NCBI GenBank assembly: GCA_039933175.1
Contig: JBDTOR010000118.1
Span: forward strand, 1-7,817
DNA length: 7,817 bases
Origin: Hyphomicrobium_A sp039933175
GTDB lineage: Bacteria > Pseudomonadota > Alphaproteobacteria > Rhizobiales > Hyphomicrobiaceae
Direction of reading: 5' to 3'
In this document: positions 1 through 5,383 of the stretch, piece by piece
Position numbering within the stretch: the stretch's first letter is position 1
How the letters are laid out: each line of letters opens with the position of its first letter
Made by a program: the position numbers and the translations under genes
Notes under the pieces: generated by a model
What the model was told of the DNA's origin: nothing
The model's database searches: none
The model's input: the letters and a program-made list of their open reading frames with translations, nothing else

Positions 1-983
1 TGGACGCGGTCCGGCGGCGCATGACCGTCCAAAAACGCCTTGATATTGATGATGACTTTCTCGCCCATGTCGATGCGGCCCTCGACTGTGGCCGAACTCA
101 TGTGCGGCAGCGCCACGACGCGTTCCGAGTGGAGTATCTTGGGATTGACCGCCGGCTCGTGCTCGAACACATCAAGACCCGCGCCCGCGATGGCCCCGGC
201 CTCGATCAGGCGAGCCAACTCATTCTCGTCGATGACCTCGCCGCGCGACGTGTTGACGATGTAGGCGGACGGCTTCAACAGCCGCAGCCGCCGCGCGGAG
301 AGCAGGTGGTACGTGCCGGGGGTATGCGGGCAGTTGACGGAGACGATATCGACCCGCGTCAGCATCTGGTCGAGGCTCTCCCAGTAGGTTGCCTCGAGCT
401 CCTTCTCGACGTCCAGCCCAACACGGCGGCGGTTATGATAGTGAATCTGCAGACCGAACGCCTTGGCGCGCTTGGCGACGGCCTGGCCGATGCGGCCCAT
501 ACCGATGATGCCGAGACGCTTGCCGTAAATGCGGTGCCCGAGCATCCAGGTCGGCGACCAGCCGCTCCAGGTGTTCTTCTGATCCCGCAAGTAAGCGGCA
601 CCCTCGACCAGCCGGCGCGGGACCGCGAGGATCAGCGCCATGGTCATATCGGCGGTATCCTCGGTAAGGACGCCGGGTGTATTGGTGACCGTAATGCCCC
701 GGTTGCGGGCGGTGTCGAGGTCGATGTTGTCGACCCCGGTGCCGAAGTTAGCGATAAGGCGAAGTTGCGGGCCGGCCTGGGAAATCACCGCCCGATCGAT
801 GCGATCCGTGACGGTGGGGACCAAAACGTCGGCGATCTTCAGGGCCTCGGCGATCTGGCTCGGCGTCAACGGCGCGTCGTCGACGTTGAGCCGGGCATCG
901 AACAGCTCGCGCATGCGGGTCTCGACGACATCGGGCAGCTTGCGCGTGACAATGACGATCGGCTTTCGGGCACTGTTCGGCAT
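1..983 (-). CDS. 2-hydroxyacid dehydrogenase, glyoxylate reductase / D-glycerate dehydrogenase type (3' end outside window)
   Basis: This is a cytosolic NAD(P)-dependent dehydrogenase of the D-isomer-specific 2-hydroxyacid family, expected to interconvert glyoxylate with glycolate or hydroxypyruvate with D-glycerate. Reading from ATG at 983, 327 codons are open up to the window edge. The family is usually about 330 residues, so only a few C-terminal residues are missing. The Rossmann motif GMGRIG is at residues 161-166. The catalytic Arg is R247 (in NTSRGE), Glu is E276 (in FEHEP, 29 residues later as in E. coli SerA) and His is H294 (in LPHMSSAT). After the second beta strand of the nucleotide fold there is N184-R185-R186-R187 instead of an acidic residue, which suggests NADP(H) preference (inference). 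The start codon has only a distant AGAGG, but the N-terminus MPNSARKPIVIVTRKLP fits the family. Exact substrate is uncertain; related glyoxylate/hydroxypyruvate reductases look alike. Confidence 0.9.
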   Translation of the reverse strand, partial: MPNSARKPIVIVTRKLPDVVETRMRELFDARLNVDDAPLTPSQIAEALKIADVLVPTVTDRIDRAVISQAGPQLRLIANFGTGVDNIDLDTARNRGITVTNTPGVLTEDTADMTMALILAVPRRLVEGAAYLRDQKNTWSGWSPTWMLGHRIYGKRLGIIGMGRIGQAVAKRAKAFGLQIHYHNRRRVGLDVEKELEATYWESLDQMLTRVDIVSVNCPHTPGTYHLLSARRLRLLKPSAYIVNTSRGEVIDENELARLIEAGAIAGAGLDVFEHEPAVNPKILHSERVVALPHMSSATVEGRIDMGEKVIINIKAFLDGHAPPDRV

Positions 984-1061
984 CGGGGGTAGCTGTCGCC
1001 TCTTGCGATGGTGGGACGCTCTGGGGGGGAACCCGGACGAATGTCGCTTCTCGTTCAGGCA

Positions 1062-1090
1062 GGTCTAACAGAACGCCATTGCGATGACAA
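1062..1090 (-). promoter_or_regulatory. possible promoter of the 2-hydroxyacid dehydrogenase
   Basis: On the minus strand TTGTCA (1090-1085) matches the sigma70 -35 consensus at 5 of 6 positions. It is followed after 17 nt by TAGACC (1067-1062), a weak -10 with 3 of 6 matches. The site lies about 80 bp upstream of the dehydrogenase ATG at 983. The -10 is poor, so this is only a candidate. Confidence 0.25.
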
Positions 1091-1119
1091 AGTGCGGGAT
1101 TTCTTCTCCGCCACGGGGA

Positions 1120-1132
1120 GGGCAGACTGCCC
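1120..1132. promoter_or_regulatory. short perfect palindrome GGGCAGACTGCCC in a divergent promoter region
   Basis: GGGCAG and CTGCCC are inverted around a central A, in the 216-bp region between the divergent dehydrogenase and SH3-protein genes. As DNA it could be an operator for a dimeric regulator. As RNA it would be a tight 5-bp hairpin with a GAC loop, extendable by two G-C pairs if one A bulges. No T-run follows on either strand, so it is not a convincing intrinsic terminator. I see nothing else definite in this intergenic region. Confidence 0.25.
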
Positions 1133-1199
1133 CCGGGTCTTAAAGGGCCGGCCAACCGATCCTAAGTGAGCTGCCGCAGCTGGGGCGAGAGGAATTCGA

Positions 1200-1748
1200 A
1201 TGCAGGTCACGGCGGCGGGCTTTCTTCCGCGCTTGCTCCTTGCCGCGGTGGCATGCGCGATCGCGACGCTTGCCGCAGCGCAACCGGGGTCGGCTGTTGC
1301 CGGCGCCAGCGGATTGCCGCTTCCGCGCTTCGTCAGCCTCAAGTCCGACCGCGTCAACATGCGAAACGGACCGGGCACTGACTACCCCACCGCCTGGGTA
1401 TACCGCCGCGCAGGCTTGCCGCTCGAAGTGATCAAGGAGTTCGAAGGCTGGCGGCAGGTACGCGACGCCGACGGCGCCGCCGGCTGGGTCTTGCAGTCGT
1501 TCCTCTCCGGGCGCCGCACGGCTCTGGTGCTCCCTTGGGAGATCAAGGCCGGAACGGCTGTGCCGAAGGTGGCGCTGCGCCGCGACGACAGCGAGCGCGC
1601 CCGTGCCGTCGCGATGATCGAAGCCGGCGTCATCGCCAACCTGGCGTCGTGCGACGGCCGTTGGTGCAGCGTGAATATCGACAAGTTCCACGGGTACATC
1701 GAGCAGAAGAAGCTCTGGGGCGTCTACGAGGGCGAGGTTATCAACTAG
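1200..1748 (+). CDS. exported protein with two bacterial SH3 domains
   Basis: This is a 182-residue periplasmic or envelope-associated protein of unknown exact role; bacterial SH3 repeats commonly bind peptidoglycan or other proteins. Residues 1-27 look like a Sec signal peptide: R11, a hydrophobic run to about 26, then an AAA|QP cleavage site. C19 gives a weak lipobox-like AVAC, but signal peptidase I cleavage looks likelier. The first SH3 domain is about 44-110 and holds the typical DRVNMRNGPGTDYP signature (50-63) and GWRQVRD..GAAGWV (83-97). The second is about 116-175 and ends in HGYIEQKKLWGVY. C151 and C156 (CDGRWC) could form a disulfide in the periplasm. The start is supported by GAGAGGA (1187-1193) 6 nt before ATG. 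It converges on irr with 21 bp between stop codons and no obvious terminator. Confidence 0.85.
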   Translation: MQVTAAGFLPRLLLAAVACAIATLAAAQPGSAVAGASGLPLPRFVSLKSDRVNMRNGPGTDYPTAWVYRRAGLPLEVIKEFEGWRQVRDADGAAGWVLQSFLSGRRTALVLPWEIKAGTAVPKVALRRDDSERARAVAMIEAGVIANLASCDGRWCSVNIDKFHGYIEQKKLWGVYEGEVIN

Positions 1749-1769
1749 CCTTCACGCACGCCGCCCTGT

Positions 1770-2216
1770 TCAATCCTTCTTGGGCACCAGTCGGACCACG
1801 ACATCGATGTGCGTGATGCTCATGCCCTCGGGCGGCTCGGGTACGCCGTCGACGCGAATGGCGTGGCCGGGTATGTCGCGCAGCTCGCCCTCTTCCTCGA
1901 TGAAGAAGTGGTTGTGGTTCGACGTGTTGGTGTCGAAGTACGCCTTCGCGCCGTTGATCGCCAGCTCGCGCAGCAACCCGGCACGCTTGAACTGGTGCAG
2001 CGTGTTGTAGACGGTCGCCAGCGAGACATGGTGGCCGACACCGACTGCCTCGGCGTGCAGGGATTCTGCCGTCACATGCCGGTCGTCGCCTTCGAACAGC
2101 AGGGTGCCCAGAGCCAGGCGCTGGCGCGTCGGCCGCAGCCCTGCCTTGCGCAGGATCTGAGAGACGCCCCGAGAAGCCTTGCCGTCTTTGGGCAATCCGG
2201 AAATGCTGTTCGTCAT
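1770..2216 (-). CDS. irr: Irr, Fur-family iron response regulator
   Basis: This is a cytosolic DNA-binding regulator of the Fur superfamily. In rhizobia, Irr senses heme status and controls heme synthesis and iron uptake or storage genes under iron limitation. From ATG at 2216 it is 148 residues. The N-terminal winged helix covers about 15-85, with GLRPTRQRLALG (26-37) and the recognition-helix stretch SLATVYNTLHQFKRAG (65-80). The C-terminal dimerisation domain follows, with FDTNTSNHNHFF (94-105). There is no cysteine anywhere, so the GCPW heme motif of Bradyrhizobium Irr and the Zn CxxC pairs of classical Fur are both absent. The His triad reported in other Irr proteins reads H101-N102-H103. 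An in-frame TTG at 2264 would add 16 residues with no family resemblance and no ribosome site, so I chose the ATG, although its own upstream AGCGCGAGCAG is also a weak ribosome site. Divergent from fabA. Confidence 0.93.
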   Translation of the reverse strand: MTNSISGLPKDGKASRGVSQILRKAGLRPTRQRLALGTLLFEGDDRHVTAESLHAEAVGVGHHVSLATVYNTLHQFKRAGLLRELAINGAKAYFDTNTSNHNHFFIEEEGELRDIPGHAIRVDGVPEPPEGMSITHIDVVVRLVPKKD

Positions 2217-2300
2217 CTGCTCGCGCTGTTGGAGGGCCGTTTGCCGCCGGTGATAGTACCCCAACGCGGGGCGGCCAGTTCAAGCTGACACCAGATGTAT

Positions 2301-2329
2301 ACTATAGGCAGCAAGGCGAAAGCCCGCAA
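2301..2329 (-). promoter_or_regulatory. candidate sigma70-type promoter for irr
   Basis: On the minus strand TTGCGG (2329-2324) and TATAGT (2306-2301, 5 of 6 matches to TATAAT) are separated by exactly 17 nt. Transcription would start near 2294, giving irr a leader of about 78 nt before ATG 2216. The AT-rich GTATACTATAG patch stands out in an otherwise GC-rich region and also contains the palindrome GTATAC. I see no ICE-box-like inverted repeat (TTTAGAA/TTCTAAA type) over it. No equally good promoter was found for fabA on the opposite strand. Confidence 0.4.
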
Positions 2330-2434
2330 CTCAACGCTCTGGCGGGCAGTTGGTCACAAGGTCGCCGTTTACGCCCGGCGGACCCTTTTGAACACCATAC
2401 GACTGTGTTAGGAACCCCCCGCTGGGCGAAAGCC
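2315..2434. repeat. two identical copies of GGCGAAAGCC, 110 bp apart
   Basis: The 10-mer occurs at 2315-2324 and 2425-2434, both in the irr-fabA intergenic region. In a fabA-direction transcript each copy would form a GGC/GCC stem closed by a GAAA (GNRA) tetraloop. The first copy overlaps GCCCGC (2322-2327), which can pair with GCGGGC (2342-2347) across 14 nt. The first copy also sits inside the irr promoter spacer. The function is unknown and chance cannot be excluded in a GC-rich sequence. Confidence 0.35.
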
Positions 2435-2472
2435 GCCACAGGCGTTCGCGACCGAGGGCTAGCGTAGACATC

Positions 2473-3015
2473 ATGACAGAACGCCGCACGAGCTTCGAAT
2501 TCGAGGATCTTCTTGCGTGCGGACGCGGTGAGCTGTTCGGCGCCGGCAACGCCCAATTGCCACTGCCGCCGATGCTGATGTTCGACCGCATCTCGCTTGT
2601 TTCCGAGACCGGCGGCCAGCATGGCAAGGGCCAGATCGCGGCGGAACTGAAGGTTGCGGGCAACGACCGGCTCGACTGGTTCTTCAAATGCCACTTCGAG
2701 GGCGACCCGGTGATGCCGGGGTGCCTCGGCCTTGACGCCCTGTGGCAGATGACGGGCTTCTTCCTGGGCTGGCTTGGCGCCCCCGGTCGCGGCCGGGCGC
2801 TCGGTGTCGGCGAAGTCAAGTTCTCCGGCATGGTGGTGCCGACGACGGCGCACGTCGAGTACATCGTCGACCTCAAGCGGGTCATCCTGCGCAAGCTCAA
2901 GCTCGCCATCGGCGACGGCGTCATGAAGGCCGACGGCCAGGTGATCTACACGGCAACCGATCTGCGTGTCGGCCTGTTCGAAAGTGGCGATACGGCGGCG
3001 GCGCTCAGTCCTTGA
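2473..3015 (+). CDS. fabA: 3-hydroxydecanoyl-ACP dehydratase/isomerase FabA
   Basis: This enzyme dehydrates 3-hydroxyacyl-ACP and, at the C10 stage, isomerises trans-2-decenoyl-ACP to the cis-3 form, introducing the double bond of unsaturated fatty acids without oxygen. It is cytosolic, homodimeric and part of the type II fatty acid synthase. The protein is 180 residues (E. coli 172) with a single hot-dog fold. The signature runs WFFKCHFEGDPVMPGCLGLD at 69-88, with catalytic H74 and D88, 14 residues apart as in E. coli. The start MTERRTSFEFEDLLACGRGE is typical for alphaproteobacterial FabA. No upstream in-frame ATG, GTG or TTG was found in the 75 bp before it. The only Shine-Dalgarno-like sequence (GAGGG, 2454-2458) is 14 nt away, so initiation may be weak or leaderless-like. 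It heads the fabA-fabB-fabI run, divergent from irr, which makes iron-linked control conceivable (inference). Confidence 0.97.
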   Translation: MTERRTSFEFEDLLACGRGELFGAGNAQLPLPPMLMFDRISLVSETGGQHGKGQIAAELKVAGNDRLDWFFKCHFEGDPVMPGCLGLDALWQMTGFFLGWLGAPGRGRALGVGEVKFSGMVVPTTAHVEYIVDLKRVILRKLKLAIGDGVMKADGQVIYTATDLRVGLFESGDTAAALSP

Positions 3016-3103
3016 TCTTGATGGCTTTTCGTGCTCGCTTCCGCCGGGTGCCGAATTGCGCGTGAAGTTATATGCTTCCGGTTGAGGCAAAGAGGATGGG
3101 TGG

Positions 3104-4339
3104 ATGAGACGTGTCGTCGTCACGGGCATGGGCATTGTTTCCTCGATCGGAAACAACAGCCAGGAAGTGCTCGCGTCTCTCCGCGAGGCGAAGTCGGGGA
3201 TCGTGCGCGCCGAAAAATATGCCGAGCTCGGTTTTCGCTGCCAAGTGCACGGCGCTCCTAATATCGACTGGGAATCGCAAGTTCCGCGCAAGCCGCGCCG
3301 CTTCATGGGCGACGGCGTCGGCTGGAACTATATTGCGATGGAGCAGGCGATCCGGGACGCCGGCCTGGAAGAAAAAGACGTCATCAATGAGCGCACCGGC
3401 ATCATCATGGGCGCGGGTGGCCCGTCGACGCGCGCCATCGTGGCTGCCGCCGACGTGACGCGCGAAAAGGATCCGCGCAAGGTCGGTCCCTTCGAGGTGC
3501 CGAAGGCCATGTGCTCGGGACCGTCGGCCGCGCTCGCCACCAGCTTCCAGATCAAGGGCGTCAACTACTCCATCGCCTCGGCCTGCTCGACGTCCGCACA
3601 CTGCATCGGCAACGCCGCCGAGATCATCCAGTGGGGCAAGCAGGACATCATGTTCGCGGGTGGCTGCGAGGAACTCGACTGGACGCTGTCGGTGCTGTTC
3701 GACGCCATGGGCGCCATGTCGTCGAGGTTCAACGATACGCCCGCGAAGGCCAGCCGTGCCTATGACAAGAACCGCGACGGCTTTGTCATCGCCGGCGGCG
3801 CGGGCGTCGTCGTGCTGGAGGAATACGAGCACGCCAAAGCGCGCGGAGCCCGTATTTATGGTGAGGTCGCCGGCTACGGCGCCACCTCCGACGGCTTCGA
3901 CATGGTCGCCCCGTCAGGCGAGGGCGCCGTGCGCTGCATGCAGCTGGCCATGAAGGGCATGGACGGCAAAGGCATTGGCGAGAAGATCGACTATATCAAC
4001 CCGCACGGCACCGGCACGCCCATCGGGGACCTGCGCGAGATCGAGGCGATCCGCAAGGTGTTCAACAGCGGGGACGTGCCCAAGATCGCCGCCACCAAGT
4101 CGCTGACCGGCCACTCGCTCGGCGCCGTCGGCGTCCAGGAGGCCATCTTCTCCCTGCTCATGATGAACAACGGATTCATCTGTGAGAGCGCCAACATCGA
4201 GGAACTCGATCCCGACTTCGCCGATGTGCCCATTGTGCGCGAACGTATTGATAACGTTAGCCTTAACTGCGTGATGTCGAACAGCTTCGGCTTCGGCGGC
4301 ACCAATGCCACGCTCGTTTTTCGCCGCGTGAACGGCTAG
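3104..4339 (+). CDS. fabB: 3-oxoacyl-ACP synthase I FabB
   Basis: This is the cytosolic condensing enzyme that extends acyl-ACP with malonyl-ACP. FabB is the form required to elongate the cis-3-decenoyl-ACP made by FabA, which commits carbon to unsaturated fatty acids. The protein is 411 residues (E. coli 406), a thiolase-fold homodimer. The nucleophile is C161 in SIASACSTSAHC. The two histidines are H301 (INPHGTGTPIGD) and H337 (TKSLTGHSLGAVG), with K332 in between. The glycine-rich SNSFGFGGTN is at 392-401. Pairing with fabA supports FabB rather than FabF. AGAGGA (3091-3096) lies 7 nt before ATG. The 88-bp gap after fabA shows no clear terminator, so co-transcription is likely. Confidence 0.97.
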   Translation: MRRVVVTGMGIVSSIGNNSQEVLASLREAKSGIVRAEKYAELGFRCQVHGAPNIDWESQVPRKPRRFMGDGVGWNYIAMEQAIRDAGLEEKDVINERTGIIMGAGGPSTRAIVAAADVTREKDPRKVGPFEVPKAMCSGPSAALATSFQIKGVNYSIASACSTSAHCIGNAAEIIQWGKQDIMFAGGCEELDWTLSVLFDAMGAMSSRFNDTPAKASRAYDKNRDGFVIAGGAGVVVLEEYEHAKARGARIYGEVAGYGATSDGFDMVAPSGEGAVRCMQLAMKGMDGKGIGEKIDYINPHGTGTPIGDLREIEAIRKVFNSGDVPKIAATKSLTGHSLGAVGVQEAIFSLLMMNNGFICESANIEELDPDFADVPIVRERIDNVSLNCVMSNSFGFGGTNATLVFRRVNG

Positions 4340-4354
4340 AAACGGCCGATCACC

Positions 4355-4376
4355 GGCTGTCCTACCGGGAACAGCC
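4355..4376 (+). other. small inverted repeat between fabB and fabI
   Basis: GGCTGT (4355-4360) and ACAGCC (4371-4376) are inverted across a 10-nt loop, 16 bp after the fabB stop. No U-tract follows, so a standard Rho-independent terminator is not supported. It could be a processing or pause hairpin that separates fabB and fabI expression, or chance. The remaining 116-bp gap shows only two GGAAC repeats near the fabI ribosome site. Confidence 0.25.
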
Positions 4377-4455
4377 TCCCGGCGCAAAACGGCTATGAAC
4401 GCGGGCGGTCGCTTCTGGCCGCCAACATACATTCTAAGGAACGACAGGAACTCCG

Positions 4456-5334
4456 ATGACCGAGATCGATCTAGCCACACCCGGCCCGATCATGGCTGGC
4501 AAGCGTGGGCTCATCATGGGCGTCGCCAACGAGCGATCGATCGCCTGGGGCATCGCGCGCATCCTCGCCGGCCAGGGCGCGAAACTCGCCTTCACCTATC
4601 AGGACGGCGCCTTCGGCCGCCGCGCGCTGCCGCTCGCCCAGCAACTCGGCTCGGAGATCATCGAGCCGGCCAACGTACTCGACCTCGACAGCGTCGACCG
4701 CGTCTTCGCCCGCATCAAGGAAAGCTGGGGCGGCCTCGATTTCGTCGTGCACGCGCTCGCCTTTTCCGACCCACGCGAGCTGTCGGGCCGCTACGTCAAC
4801 ACCACGCGCGAGAACTTCACCAACACCATGGTGATCTCGTGCTTCTCCTTCACCGAGATCGCCAAGCGCGCCATTCCGCTGATGCAGAACGGCGGCTCGC
4901 TGCTTACCTTGAGCTACGGCGGCTCCACCAAATCGGTACCCTCGTACAACGTGATGGGCGTTGCCAAGGCTGCCCTCGAAGCATCCGTGCGCTACCTCGC
5001 GGCCGACCTCGGCCCGCAGGGCATTCGCGTCAACGCGCTGTCGGCCGGCCCGATGCGCACGCTTTCAGGCGCCGGCGTTTCGGATGCCCGCGTGATCTTC
5101 AACTACCAGAAAGAGCACGCGCCGCTGAAGCGCACGCCGACCCTCAACGAGGTTGGCGGCTCGGCGCTATATCTGCTGTCCGACATGTCGGGCGCGGTAA
5201 CCGGCGAGGTGCATTTCGTCGATTGCGGATATTCCACGGTCGCCATGCCGAGCCTCGACGCACTGAAGCAGCTCGAAAGCGATACCGCCGCTGCGGTCCC
5301 GGGCGGACGCTCGCCGTCGGAAGCCGCCGAGTAG
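4456..5334 (+). CDS. fabI: enoyl-ACP reductase FabI (NADH-dependent)
   Basis: This enzyme catalyses the last step of each fatty acid elongation cycle, reducing trans-2-enoyl-ACP to acyl-ACP. It is a cytosolic tetramer of the short-chain dehydrogenase superfamily and the family target of triclosan and diazaborines. The protein is 292 residues, somewhat longer than E. coli FabI (262) because of a short N-terminal extension before MAGKRG and a C-terminal tail (about 270-292, Ala/Ser/Gly-rich). The cofactor motif is G22-V-A-N-E-R-S-I-A-W-G. Catalytic Y164 and K171 form the FabI-type Y-X6-K, preceded by Y154 in TLSYGG. M167 sits where the triclosan-contact Met of E. coli FabI does. AGGA (4446-4449) is 6 nt before ATG. 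Alternative start: M13 (4492). Alphaproteobacteria often carry more than one FabI paralogue, so this may not be the only reductase in the cell. Confidence 0.96.
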   Translation: MTEIDLATPGPIMAGKRGLIMGVANERSIAWGIARILAGQGAKLAFTYQDGAFGRRALPLAQQLGSEIIEPANVLDLDSVDRVFARIKESWGGLDFVVHALAFSDPRELSGRYVNTTRENFTNTMVISCFSFTEIAKRAIPLMQNGGSLLTLSYGGSTKSVPSYNVMGVAKAALEASVRYLAADLGPQGIRVNALSAGPMRTLSGAGVSDARVIFNYQKEHAPLKRTPTLNEVGGSALYLLSDMSGAVTGEVHFVDCGYSTVAMPSLDALKQLESDTAAAVPGGRSPSEAAE

Positions 5335-5359
5335 ACTTCCCATCTTGACGGGGGCGACG

Positions 5360-5383
5360 ATGGCGGCTCAAACACGCGCATGA
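5360..5383 (+). CDS. possible 7-codon mini-ORF coupled to murI
   Basis: ATG at 5360 is preceded by GGGGG (5350-5354) with 5 nt spacing and encodes MAAQTRA. It ends in a TGA (5381-5383) that overlaps the murI ATG as ATGA. The murI start itself has no Shine-Dalgarno sequence in the preceding 15 nt, so ribosomes ending this mini-ORF could reinitiate at murI. The overlap arrangement is visible; translation is inferred, and a peptide this short carries no statistical coding signal. Confidence 0.3.
   Translation: MAAQTRA

Noticed and set aside
21..992. Long plus-strand open frame (323 codons)
   Set aside because: It lies antisense to the 2-hydroxyacid dehydrogenase, whose frame carries the Rossmann and catalytic motifs. 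The antisense product shows no recognisable domain and arises from GC-rich codon bias.
1140..1691. 183-codon minus-strand open frame opposite the SH3 protein
   Set aside because: It is antisense to a gene with a signal peptide, SH3 signatures and a good ribosome site. There is no independent support.
2217..2264. TTG at 2264 as the irr start
   Set aside because: The 16 extra residues do not resemble Irr, no ribosome site precedes the TTG, and ATG 2216 gives the usual family length.
2217..2472. Irr ICE box or RirA IRO box in the irr-fabA region
   Set aside because: I looked for TTTAGAA/TTCTAAA-like inverted repeats and for TGA-N9-TCA. No acceptable match was found.
2302..3306. 334-codon minus-strand open frame across the fabA region
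   Set aside because: It is antisense to fabA and the start of fabB, both fully recognisable. The translation is low-complexity and Arg-rich with no family resemblance.
3068..3832. 254-codon minus-strand open frame inside fabB
   Set aside because: It is a mirror frame of fabB, rich in Arg, His, Asp and Ala, without motifs.
4355..4376. Rho-independent terminator after fabB
   Set aside because: A 6-bp stem is present but has a 10-nt loop and no following T-run, so I list it only as an inverted repeat.
4395..5348. 317-codon plus-strand open frame overlapping fabI
   Set aside because: It is a shifted frame of fabI, very Arg-rich, while the fabI frame contains all catalytic residues and a good ribosome site.
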